DNA of 64,000 bases from JAABRU01 sp050180235 (GTDB taxonomy: Bacteria; Desulfobacterota; Desulfobacteria; Desulfobacterales; Desulfococcaceae), in assembly GCA_050180235.1 (NCBI GenBank), contig JBFXEJ010000005.1:1-64000 (forward strand). The letters run 5' to 3'. Position numbers and translations under genes: made by a program. The notes under the pieces are model-generated. The model saw nothing but the letters and a program-made list of their open reading frames with translations. It ran no database searches and had not been told where the DNA came from. Positions within the stretch are counted from its first letter, which is position 1; each line of letters begins with the position of its first letter. Shown piece by piece: positions 26,346 to 34,470 of the stretch.

Positions 26346-26361
26346 TGGCACAAAGATTGCT
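26346..26361 (+). promoter_or_regulatory. Sigma-54 (RpoN) promoter upstream of glnD-glnA
   Basis: TGGCAC-AAAGA-TTGCT matches the consensus TGGCAC-N5-TTGCW exactly; the GG (26347-26348) and GC (26359-26360) are separated by 10 bases as required. Expected start near 26372. The leader to glnD would be about 315 bases and includes a family III repeat. The AT-rich DNA from 26207 to 26345 is the place for enhancer sites; I could not pick one out. Confidence 0.75.
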
Positions 26362-26510
26362 TATATATCTTTAAATCCGTTACGAACAGGTTCCGGAGAT
26401 CATAAAAAAATGAGAAAAAAATAATTTCCGCATTTTCAGAATATGCGGACGGTTCTGACGGGCGGCAATATGGCTCCCCGCGAAACGGGAAAGTTATTTT
26501 ATACCACTTA

Positions 26511-26611
26511 GGTGATTTCTGAAAATAAATATCCCGGTTCAGTTCACAGGCACAGGGCAAAAGCCGGAAGCTTTTGATACTTTGAAGGGATCTTCTTTTC
26601 CGGAAATCACC
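26511..26611. repeat. Family III repeat, inverted full copy (101 bp)
   Basis: Ends GGTGATTTCTGAAAATAAAT and GGAAATCACC, core CAAAAGCCGGAAGCTTTTG. Lies in the leader between the sigma-54 promoter and glnD. Confidence 0.75.
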
Positions 26612-26687
26612 TGCTATCTTCAGAGCCCCGCATGAACGTTACGGGATACTGACATTTTTCAGATAATGGCAGGAAAGGTGCAGCAAC

Positions 26688-29336
26688 TTGGCAGAAGCGG
26701 CAAAGAAAATATATGAAAGCCCCATGAAAAACCTCTGCCTGAAGCGGAAACAGATGGCAGAGGATTTGCTGGCTGGGAATGCCCCGGATTTCAATCAGCA
26801 GAATACGCAGATTCTGGATGAATATTTTCATGAATGTTACCAGCAGAGCGCTGTAGGTATGCAGATGGCTTTTGAAAGAAAACCCTATGCACTGGTTGCT
26901 TTGGGCGGTTACGGACGCCAGGAGCAGTGTCTTCATTCTGATGTGGATATTCTGATACTGTTTGAACATAAGATTCCCAATCAGGCAGAGGAACTGGTAA
27001 GGGAAATGGTTTATCCCCTGTGGGACATCGGCATGGAAGTAGGCCATGCCACACGGTCTGCGGAAAACTGCATTTCTCTTGCCATGGAAAATATTGAAGT
27101 GCTTACCGCGATGCTGGATGCGCGCTTCATCTGCGGCATGTCTGTGCTGTATTCTGATCTTATGGGCAGGCTCCGGGAGGAAATTCACAAAGGCCGTTCA
27201 GACAGGGTTATTGCGCAAATCATCACCCGGAACCGGGAACGCCATGAACACTTCGGTGACTCTTCCTTTCTGCTCGAACCCAATCTCAAGGAAGGCAGGG
27301 GCGGGCTGCGGGATTATCACACCCTGCTGTGGATAGCCCGGATCAAAAACGATCTGAGACAGCCCAGGGATCTGGAATATTCCGGATGCTTTTCTTATAA
27401 TGAATACCGTACTCTGACCAAATCCCTTGCCTTTATCTGGGAAGTGAGAAACCGTCTTCATTACCTGAGCGGAAAAAAATGCGATCAGTTGTATTTCCGT
27501 CATCAGGAAAAACTGGCCCGTGAAATGAATTTCCGCAAAAAAAACGGACAGCAGCCTGTGGAACGCTTTTTGGGTGAACTGCACCGGCATATGGATTTTC
27601 TCAAGGAACAGGAGCGGATACGGGTATATGAACTGGAAAACGAAACCGTGCGCAGGGGCAGACGCAGAAAAAGTGAAACTCCGCAGGTGCAGGGATTGGA
27701 AAACCGTAACGGGATGCTGGCCTTTGTCTCTTCGGAAAAAGTGCATGAATGCCCCCAGCTTCTGATTCAGATATTTGAAGAGAGCGCTCGTATGAAAATT
27801 CCCCTGAATGCCGAGGCCATCCGTCTGGTAAAAGAGTTTCAGCACAGGGTGGATGATAAATTCAGGACATCCGCGTTTGTCAGGCAGAGTTTTGAGGCGA
27901 TACTGCTGACACCGGTTCCCCGTTTCAATGTGCTGGAAACCATGCTGACCACCGGTTTTCTGGTAAACTACATTCCGCAGTTTGATGAAATTTCCAACCG
28001 GATTCAGTATGATGAATATCATCTCTATCCTGTGGATCGGCATCTGCTGAGAACAGTACGCACGATTAAGCAGTTCTGCACAGAGGAGGATTCCTGCAGA
28101 AAAGAGACATGCTGCCGGCTTTATACGGAACTTGCTGATCCAAAATTGCTGTTATGGGCTGCGCTGCTCCATGACATCGGCAAAGGCACACCCGGAGGAA
28201 ACCATTCGGAAAAAGGCGCGGTAATGGCCGGGGCCATTCTCAGAGAAAAGGGATACGGGGATAAAGATACTGAAACTGTCTGTTTTCTGATCCGGGAACA
28301 TCTGTTTCTGATTAATATTGCCACTCGGCGGGATTTGCAGGATGAGGAAACCGCGATTTTCTGCGCCCGGAGAATTCAGGATACAGAACGGCTGAAAATG
28401 CTGTATCTGCTCACCATTGCGGATTCCGCAGCCACCGGCCCCAAGGCATGGAATGAGTGGACTGCCAGCCTGCTGGAATATCTTTTTCTCAATGTGCTGA
28501 ATATTCTGGAAAAAGGGGAACTGGCAAGCGGAGCTGCAATGGATACCGCAGAAAGGAAAAAAGCAGATGTGCTGAACACGGCTGCTGATGAAAAAGAACG
28601 GGAACGCACGGAAAAGATTTTCAATATCATGTCTCCGCGCTATCTGCTTGCCACTTCTGCCCCGGACATTGCAGAGCATATCGGACTTTTCCGCAGTCTT
28701 GGCAATGCAAATTTTGTCTGGAAAATCAGTGGGGTTCCGGGGTCAGAAACCCGGACAGTGACCATATGCGCGAAAGACTGCCCCGGTCTTTTTTCCAAAA
28801 TTGCTGGAACCCTTACGCTTAATGGCATCAATATTCTGGCCGCGCAGATTTACACATGGCGCAACAATATTGCTTTGGATGTTTTTGAGGTCATGCCACC
28901 CAAAGACGAATTTTTCGAGCAGCAGAAATGGGAACATGCGGAAAGCGATCTGGAATCTGCGCTGCTGGGACAGCTTGATTTGGAATCTGCACTGGCCGAA
29001 CGTCTGGAAGTGTATGGTTTTCCCAGCCCCAAAACCTGGCAGAAACCCGATGAGATCGCGGTGGACAACAGCAGTTCCGGTTTTTTCACCATTGTGGAGG
29101 TTTATACCTATGATTTTCCGGGACTGCTGTTCTGCATCACGGACGCGCTGTTCAAATGCCGTCTGGATATATGGGTGGCAAAGATTGCCACCAAAATTGA
29201 TCAGGTGGTGGATGTGTTTTATGTGCGGGATTTTGACGGCCAGAAAGCAGATTCCCCCCAGCAGGTGGCCGCCATCCGATCTGCCATAGAAAAAGTCCTG
29301 CCCAGACGCGGGCAGGTGAACACTGACAATTGGTAA
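26688..29336 (+). CDS. glnD: Bifunctional PII uridylyltransferase / uridylyl-removing enzyme
   Basis: GlnD senses glutamine and adds or removes UMP on PII proteins, controlling glutamine synthetase and NtrBC. 882 residues, normal length. Domains: nucleotidyltransferase (about 65-170) with GGYGRQEQCLHSDVDILILF; the GlnD linker domain; HD hydrolase (about 440-580) with LLHDIGKG and HSEKGA; two C-terminal ACT domains (about 685-770 and 800-880) with RTVTICAKDCPGLFSKIAG and YTYDFPGLLFCITDALFKC. TTG at 26688 after AGGAAAGG is the likeliest start; ATG at 26724 is an alternative. It is followed at 131 bases by glnA, and a sigma-54 promoter lies upstream, so glnD-glnA may form one nitrogen-regulated unit. 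Confidence 0.93.
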   Translation: MAEAAKKIYESPMKNLCLKRKQMAEDLLAGNAPDFNQQNTQILDEYFHECYQQSAVGMQMAFERKPYALVALGGYGRQEQCLHSDVDILILFEHKIPNQAEELVREMVYPLWDIGMEVGHATRSAENCISLAMENIEVLTAMLDARFICGMSVLYSDLMGRLREEIHKGRSDRVIAQIITRNRERHEHFGDSSFLLEPNLKEGRGGLRDYHTLLWIARIKNDLRQPRDLEYSGCFSYNEYRTLTKSLAFIWEVRNRLHYLSGKKCDQLYFRHQEKLAREMNFRKKNGQQPVERFLGELHRHMDFLKEQERIRVYELENETVRRGRRRKSETPQVQGLENRNGMLAFVSSEKVHECPQLLIQIFEESARMKIPLNAEAIRLVKEFQHRVDDKFRTSAFVRQSFEAILLTPVPRFNVLETMLTTGFLVNYIPQFDEISNRIQYDEYHLYPVDRHLLRTVRTIKQFCTEEDSCRKETCCRLYTELADPKLLLWAALLHDIGKGTPGGNHSEKGAVMAGAILREKGYGDKDTETVCFLIREHLFLINIATRRDLQDEETAIFCARRIQDTERLKMLYLLTIADSAATGPKAWNEWTASLLEYLFLNVLNILEKGELASGAAMDTAERKKADVLNTAADEKERERTEKIFNIMSPRYLLATSAPDIAEHIGLFRSLGNANFVWKISGVPGSETRTVTICAKDCPGLFSKIAGTLTLNGINILAAQIYTWRNNIALDVFEVMPPKDEFFEQQKWEHAESDLESALLGQLDLESALAERLEVYGFPSPKTWQKPDEIAVDNSSSGFFTIVEVYTYDFPGLLFCITDALFKCRLDIWVAKIATKIDQVVDVFYVRDFDGQKADSPQQVAAIRSAIEKVLPRRGQVNTDNW

Positions 29337-29417
29337 CTGACAACTGGTAACTGATAACTGATAACTGATAACTGATAACTGACAACTGACAACTGACAAC
29401 TGACAACTGATAACTGA
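29334..29417 (+). repeat. Twelve tandem heptamers (T/C)AACTGA
   Basis: Units in order: TAACTGA, CAACTGG, 5 x TAACTGA, 4 x CAACTGA, TAACTGA. The first unit overlaps the glnD stop codon. The array fills most of the glnD-glnA spacer. Such arrays can vary in copy number by slippage. Confidence 0.9.
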
Positions 29418-29466
29418 TTTCAATATAAACTCAAAAATCACAAATCAAACAGGGAGGAATTTTATC

Positions 29467-30885
29467 ATGACCATGACACCCGAACAGGTTATTGCATTTG
29501 CAAAGGAAAACAAGGTAAAGGCAGTGGATGTCCGTTTTATGGACTTTCCCGGAATCTGGCAGCATTTCACCATTCCCATCAGTGAACTGGAGGAAGGCTG
29601 CTTTGATGAGGGACTTGGATTTGACGGTTCCAGTATTCGCGGCTGGCAGCCCATCAATGCCAGTGACATGATGGTTGTTCCTGATCCGGCAACAGCCAAA
29701 ATTGATCCCTTTTTTGCAGACCAGACCCTGGTGCTTATCGGGAATATCGTTGATCCCATCACCCGTGAACCCTACAGCCGTGATCCGCGCAATATTGCCA
29801 GAAAAGCAGAAGCCTATCTGAAAAGTACAGGCATCGGCGACACTTCCTATTTCGGTCCGGAAGCTGAATTCTTCATTTTTGACAATGTGCAGTTCCATTC
29901 AGGCCGGAACGGCGCGTTTTATGAAGTTGATTCTGTGGAAGGCGTATGGAACACAGGCCGGGATGAAAACCCCAACCTGGGATACAAACCCCGTCACAAG
30001 GAAGGATATTTTCCGGTTCCGCCTGTGGACAAGTTTCAGGATCTGCGCAGCGAAATGATGCTCACTCTGGAAAATCTGGGAATATATGTGGAACGTCAGC
30101 ATCATGAAGTGGCCACTGCGGGACAGGCAGAGATTGACATGCGCTTCAAATCTCTCGTTGAAATGGGGGATCAGTTGGTATGGTTCAAATATGTGCTGAA
30201 AAATGTGGCCTACAAACACGGTCATACGGTCACTTTTATGCCCAAACCCCTGTTTGAGGACAATGGAAGCGGGATGCATATCCATGTCAGTATCTGGAAA
30301 GATGGCAAACCCATGTTTGCAGGCGACAAATATGCAGGCATTTCCCAGATGGCTTTGTGGGCCATCGGCGGAATTCTGAAGCACTGCAAGGCCATATGCG
30401 GACTTACCAACCCCACGACCAACTCCTACAAACGTCTGGTTCCGGGTTTTGAGGCTCCGGTCAATCTGGCCTACTCCAGCCGGAACAGAAGCGCGGCAAT
30501 CCGTATTCCCATGTATTCGGCTTCGCCCAAATCCAAGCGGCTTGAGTTCAGAACCCCTGACCCGTCCTGCAACGGTTACATGGCTTTTTCAGCCATACTG
30601 ATGGCCATCATTGACGGAATTCAGAACAAGATTGATCCGGGCGATCCTCTGGATAAAGATATTTACTCCCTGCCGCCTGAAGAACTGGCTGAAATCCCGT
30701 CTGCTCCGGGTTCTCTGGAAGAAGCCCTTACAGCATTGCAGGATGACAGTGAATTTCTGCTCAAAGGGGATGTATTTACCAAAGATGTGATTGAAAAATG
30801 GGTGGAATACAAAATCCAAAACGAGGTCAATCCGGTTCGGCTGCGTCCCCATCCCCATGAATTTTTCCTTTATTATGATATTTAA
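29467..30885 (+). CDS. glnA: Glutamine synthetase, type I
   Basis: Makes glutamine from glutamate, ammonia and ATP as a cytoplasmic dodecamer. 472 residues. Features: N-terminal VRFMDFPGIWQHFT and GFDGSSIRGW (beta-Grasp), GPEAEFFIFD, HHEVATAGQAEID, the ATP motif FEDNGSGMHIHVS, NPTTNSYKRLVPGFEAP, and near the C-terminus the adenylylation site LDKDIYSLPPEE with its Tyr. The adenylylation motif implies GlnE-type control of the beta-subtype enzyme; glnE is not in the window. Start supported by AGGGAGGAA. A strong terminator follows at 30957. The upstream spacer is a heptamer array, so expression may depend on read-through from glnD. Confidence 0.97.
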   Translation: MTMTPEQVIAFAKENKVKAVDVRFMDFPGIWQHFTIPISELEEGCFDEGLGFDGSSIRGWQPINASDMMVVPDPATAKIDPFFADQTLVLIGNIVDPITREPYSRDPRNIARKAEAYLKSTGIGDTSYFGPEAEFFIFDNVQFHSGRNGAFYEVDSVEGVWNTGRDENPNLGYKPRHKEGYFPVPPVDKFQDLRSEMMLTLENLGIYVERQHHEVATAGQAEIDMRFKSLVEMGDQLVWFKYVLKNVAYKHGHTVTFMPKPLFEDNGSGMHIHVSIWKDGKPMFAGDKYAGISQMALWAIGGILKHCKAICGLTNPTTNSYKRLVPGFEAPVNLAYSSRNRSAAIRIPMYSASPKSKRLEFRTPDPSCNGYMAFSAILMAIIDGIQNKIDPGDPLDKDIYSLPPEELAEIPSAPGSLEEALTALQDDSEFLLKGDVFTKDVIEKWVEYKIQNEVNPVRLRPHPHEFFLYYDI

Positions 30886-30956
30886 TTGATTGACAGAAAC
30901 ATTTTTTTGCCATCTGTATCCTCCTCCGGTCTGTCAGGCTCCATGACAGACAGGAA

Positions 30957-31001
30957 ACCGGCAGTTGAAATCTCCCGGATTTCAACTGCCGGTGTTTTTT
31001 T
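30957..31001 (+). terminator. Intrinsic terminator after glnA
   Basis: Perfect 15 bp stem ACCGGCAGTTGAAAT / ATTTCAACTGCCGGT, 7-base loop, then GTTTTTTT. Confidence 0.92.
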
Positions 31002-31075
31002 CATGCTCAAAATCCGTTGCCTATTCCCTCAGACAGTTACTTACTCATGCTAATGATTTGTCAACTTTGATATTA

Positions 31076-31211
31076 GGTGATTTCCATTAAAGATTATACC
31101 GTTTTTCGTAGGGTGGTCACGGCTTTTTGTGCCCACCGTTTCAGCAGGACGGCGGGCACAAAAAGCCGTGCCCACCCTGCAATGATGGTACATTTTTTCA
31201 TGGAAATCGCC
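31076..31211. repeat. Family IV repeat, copy 2 (136 bp)
   Basis: Outer arms are in opposite orientation to 9143-9278, yet the loop TTTCAGCAGGA reads the same way on the plus strand in both copies, so the inner palindrome is flipped relative to its arms. Confidence 0.8.
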
Positions 31212-31271
31212 TTATGCGCTGAAGTATACAGAACAACCGGATTTTTTGAAAAAATCCGGTTGTTTCAACTC

Positions 31272-31413
31272 ATACCAATTCGCCATTGACCTGATACAAT
31301 CTGCATATGATCCGGAGGATTGCAAAAATTAAGCGGAGCGGTTTTTTTTGCACACGCGCAGCAGAGGAAAAACTGACAATAAATATTGTATCAAATCAAT
31401 GGTGAATTGGTAT
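31272..31413. repeat. Family V repeat (142 bp)
   Basis: Ends ATACCAATTCGCCATTGA and TCAATGGTGAATTGGTAT; core GCAAAAATTAAGCGGAGCGG. Same length as the inverted copy at 10655. Confidence 0.8.
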
Positions 31414-31414
31414 C

Positions 31415-31541
31415 ATACCGGTTCGCCATTGAAAGTATACTTATGATTCGGTTTCCCACAGAGAACACAGAGAGAAAAAACCACAGATAACACAGAGGAA
31501 ACAACTCACCTTATTATATAAATTCAATAGCGAATTGGTAT
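31415..31541. repeat. Family V repeat with a different core (127 bp)
   Basis: Ends ATACCGGTTCGCCATTGA and TTCAATAGCGAATTGGTAT, but the core is CACAGAGAACACAGAGAG-type sequence. It starts one base after the preceding copy ends. Confidence 0.7.
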
Positions 31542-31624
31542 CAGACTTCCGAAGTTCCGGAAACTGCGGAAGTCTTTCTGTTTTCTGTGACTGAACAGGG
31601 ACATTCATTTTCAGAAATCATCTA

Positions 31625-31729
31625 AGGGTCTGTATCAAAATAAGTTGTTCCAAACCCTTAGGGTTTTCAAAACCCTAAGGGTTTTTGGATAGAAAAATTT
31701 GTACGTGTTATTTTTTTACAAACCCTAAG
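31625..31729. repeat. Family VI repeat
   Basis: Begins AAGGGTCTGTATCAAAATAA, contains ACCCTTAGGGTTTTCAAAACC and ends TTTTACAAACCCTAAG. A truncated family III end (TTCATTTTCAGAAATCATC) and a CAGACTTCCGAAG hairpin precede it. Confidence 0.65.
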
Positions 31730-31733
31730 ACTT

Positions 31734-31846
31734 ATATCAAATCGCTTTCAAAGTTAGGGGAAAGTCTCCTTTTTTAACCGCGAAAAACACGGACAGCACG
31801 AAAAGACAGCATTTTGCATGGTCATGTTTTGAAAGCGAATTGGTAT
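31734..31846. repeat. Family V-type repeat ending at the methyltransferase stop codon
   Basis: Ends ATATCAAATCGCTTTCAAA and TTTGAAAGCGAATTGGTAT. Its last T is also the last base of the stop codon (31846-31848) of the minus-strand gene. Confidence 0.65.
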
Positions 31847-33072
31847 TAAGACGTCTGCCGCAGTTCATCCCGTGTTCCCCACACGGCAAATACCGGATCC
31901 GCGTAGCGCATCTTTGGGAAATATTTGTCATCCCTGGGACGGGGAAGTCCGCGCAGCGAAAGAGTTTCCATATGCCGGAACTTTCCGGTTCCGGAAAAAT
32001 ATTCCAGCACAAGGCCCATCCGCTCAAATTCACTGAGTTCCTTCCATATTTTTATGACTTTGGGAGGAAACCAGCGGTTGGAAAAAGTCATCACAGCCAC
32101 ACCTCCGGGTTTCAGCACCCGCGCCATTTCACTGAATACGGCTTTGGGATGAATCAGGTATTCCACAGACACGGTACAGATAATGGCATCATAGGATTCT
32201 GAAGCAAAAGGCAGTTCCGGTTTTGTGTTCAGATCATGGACAATGCGATCCGTAAGTCTCTCATTTTTTTCCAGTTCCGCCATGTTCATGCCCAGTCCTG
32301 TCAGTTTTTCCGGTTTTATGTTTTCCGGAATATGGGATGTCCAACTGCTCATAAGATCAAGCACTTTCATACCGTCTTTGATAATACTGCCGTATACTTC
32401 CCTGACAGCAGCAATGGCTGCTGTGTCAATATGATGAACAAAGCGCGGCTGCCGGTAGAAATGATCATCTGCTGATGCATCCTCCCGTTCAAAGGGTCTG
32501 TCTGAAAAATAATCCGTGGGATGTTTCTGCCACCGGGCCTGCATACCGGGGCCGGATGCAATCACATCCAGCCAGTCATTGCAACTTCCCCCGCGTTCTG
32601 CGGCTTTTCCATCCGCATTCCGGACGCGGGCAGTAAGTTCCAGCATATACCCGGACAGCGGATGGTTGAAATCTGCTTTCAGATGGCCGTTCTGCACGGC
32701 TGCGCACCGGAACGGCTCAATATTCTGGGGGAATACGCCATACACATCCTTTAATATGCCTTTGGGATAAAAACGCCCTGAGCGGGGAATAATTTCTGTT
32801 TCCGGCATAAATTTTGTATCAAAACGATCTCTTGAGAGTTCAAAATTTCTGGACGGATTGTATGGGGGCAGACCTTTTCCCGGTTCAACAGAAATCTGCA
32901 CTCTGTCCCCCGCACTTTTCCCCATAAGTTCCCTGCAAAGATTTCCGGGGAATATGTCCCGCCAGAAATTTGCGTTCACAGCCTCATAGCGTTCTGTGTG
33001 CACTGCTTCCGGACTGGTCCATTTCATCTCAAAACCGATGTCCGCAACGCTGTCCCGATCAATTCTTTTCAT
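31846..33072 (-). CDS. Class I SAM-dependent methyltransferase with a SlyD/FKBP-like N-terminal region
   Basis: 408 residues in two parts. Residues about 1-165 include FNHPLSGYMLELTARV, which closely resembles the GNHPLAGKTLHFEV segment of SlyD/FKBP-type prolyl isomerases, within a larger unfamiliar region. Residues about 225-390 are a class I methyltransferase: motif I region GMKVLDLMSSWTSHIP, TGLGMNMAELEKN, and the post-motif region SYDAIICTVSVEYLIHPKAVFSEMARVLKPGGVAVMTF typical of UbiE/Methyltransf_11 proteins. Motif I lacks the usual GxGxG and reads LDLMSSWTSH. The methyl acceptor is unknown. It starts from an ATG after AGGAGGATT and is oriented like rsmA upstream, 350 bases apart. Confidence 0.8.
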   Translation of the reverse strand: MKRIDRDSVADIGFEMKWTSPEAVHTERYEAVNANFWRDIFPGNLCRELMGKSAGDRVQISVEPGKGLPPYNPSRNFELSRDRFDTKFMPETEIIPRSGRFYPKGILKDVYGVFPQNIEPFRCAAVQNGHLKADFNHPLSGYMLELTARVRNADGKAAERGGSCNDWLDVIASGPGMQARWQKHPTDYFSDRPFEREDASADDHFYRQPRFVHHIDTAAIAAVREVYGSIIKDGMKVLDLMSSWTSHIPENIKPEKLTGLGMNMAELEKNERLTDRIVHDLNTKPELPFASESYDAIICTVSVEYLIHPKAVFSEMARVLKPGGVAVMTFSNRWFPPKVIKIWKELSEFERMGLVLEYFSGTGKFRHMETLSLRGLPRPRDDKYFPKMRYADPVFAVWGTRDELRQTS

Positions 33073-33422
33073 GGATAAATCCTCCTTAAAAGTGTTTCCG
33101 GCAGTGGCATTTTTTTACTGACAGCCTTTCAGCGGATTTCCCACAGCAAATACAGCTTTTTCACAGAGAAAACAGAGTGTTTCTGTGATCTCTGCGGGAA
33201 AATCGGCATCCAGAACCAGTCAACGGGGGTGAAAGCCAGTCTGCTGATCAGTTTATCTGTAAGATAATTCAACGGGGAACAACTGCAATGCTGGATGATA
33301 CAGTGGAAAATAAGGGGAAAAAACTGTTATTTTTTTGGTAGGGGGTCAAACCTCCGGATGTTCATGCAGATCCGCAGCACTGAATGCCGGTTTAATGTGT
33401 AAAAAGTGGAAGCCCTGATATT
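33073..33422. other. Spacer between the methyltransferase gene and rsmA, no gene seen
   Basis: 350 bases. Holds one isolated family II end (GGTAGGGGGTCAAAC at about 33338) without a partner, and a CACAGAGAAAACAGAG stretch like that in the 31415 repeat. Nothing else recognisable. Confidence 0.4.
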
Positions 33423-34286
33423 TCATCTGACAGGGGAGAGCATCGGAACCTGTCCCAGGCAGCGGCTCAGTTTCACAAATTCTTCCACTGTCAGTGTCTC
33501 TGCCCGCTGTTTTGGATCAATACCCGCTGTTTCCAGAGATTTGTATGCTGTATCCGGATGGATATGCAGTTCACTTCCGGCCAGCGCGTTTCGCATGGTT
33601 TTCCTGCGCTGTCCAAAAGAAGCCTTGATCACGCTGAACAGGAAGGCTTCATCCTCAGCGGGATCATCAGGTTCTTTGAAGCGGATTTCCACGACCTCGG
33701 AATCCACTTTGGGCACAGGATAAAACATCGCAGCCTTCAGGGTTGCCACTGTCCGGATATCTGAACAGTAACGGAGCATAACGCTCAGACGCCCGTAATC
33801 TCTGCTGCCAGGATGGGCCACAAGCCGCCGGGCCAGTTCCTTCTGAAACATGATTACAGCACGGGAGATGTGCTTACGGGCAAAAATAAGCTGCACTGCC
33901 ACCTGTGAGGATATATTGTATGGAAGATTGCCCATTACCAACAGCTTTCCCCGGATATTCTCTCTGCGGACAAATTCTTCCATATCAAAGCGGAGAATAT
34001 CCTGCTTCATGATCTGCACATTGTCCAGACAGTGAACCTGCAGTTCGGTTTTCAGCAGATCAAGGATACGGCTGTCTGTTTCCATTGCATAGACCTGTGC
34101 GGCTGCCTTTGCTGCAGGAATGGTGAGTGCGCCAAGTCCGGCTCCGATTTCCAGCACAGTGTCATCGGCTGAAATCTCTGCGCGGTTTACTATCATTTTT
34201 GCAGCGTCCGCGCTAAGAAAATTCTGTCCCAACTGCTTTTTGGGTTTCAGTTCCCAGGCTTTAAGAAGTGTTCCGGGAGATGTCAT
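33423..34286 (-). CDS. rsmA: 16S rRNA (adenine1518/1519-N6)-dimethyltransferase
   Basis: RsmA/KsgA dimethylates two adjacent adenines in the 3' hairpin of 16S rRNA during 30S maturation. 287 residues. Motifs: KPKKQLGQNFL, VLEIGAGLGALT (SAM motif I), AMETDSRI, and the catalytic motif IV GNLPYNISSQ, followed by FQKELARRLVA and the C-terminal RRKTMRNALAG...AETLTVEEFVKLSR region. A fragment of this C-terminal region is duplicated and broken at 8920-9406. A short family I-like element sits 33 bases upstream of the start. Confidence 0.96.
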   Translation of the reverse strand: MTSPGTLLKAWELKPKKQLGQNFLSADAAKMIVNRAEISADDTVLEIGAGLGALTIPAAKAAAQVYAMETDSRILDLLKTELQVHCLDNVQIMKQDILRFDMEEFVRRENIRGKLLVMGNLPYNISSQVAVQLIFARKHISRAVIMFQKELARRLVAHPGSRDYGRLSVMLRYCSDIRTVATLKAAMFYPVPKVDSEVVEIRFKEPDDPAEDEAFLFSVIKASFGQRRKTMRNALAGSELHIHPDTAYKSLETAGIDPKQRAETLTVEEFVKLSRCLGQVPMLSPVR

Positions 34287-34319
34287 TTATACTCCGATTG
34301 TTTTTTTCATGTCCAGATT

Positions 34320-34407
34320 CAATGCCATTGATGTAAGGGATGAGGATTGCCAAACGGAAAGTTTGCCAATACGGATGAAGCATTTTAGGCTTGCATCAAT
34401 GGCATTG
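34320..34407. mobile_element. Family I-like element with variant ends (88 bp)
   Basis: Ends CAATGCCATTGATG / CATCAATGGCATTG; inner palindrome TTGCCAAACGGAAAGTTTGCCAA. Flanks TGTCCAGATT (34310-34319) and TGTTCAGATT (34408-34417) form a 10 bp target duplication with one mismatch. Immediately upstream of rsmA. Confidence 0.75.
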
Positions 34408-34470
34408 TGTTCAGATTTCCTATGAATACGGTCAGCCGGAAGGATACTTCTTTTTTCATTTTCTGTACAG

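Noticed and set aside
27198..28043. 281-codon minus-strand frame within glnD
   Set aside because: Antisense shadow; glnD motifs are intact on the plus strand.
29334..29417. CRISPR-like array
   Set aside because: Units are contiguous 7-base repeats without spacers, so this is a tandem repeat and not CRISPR.
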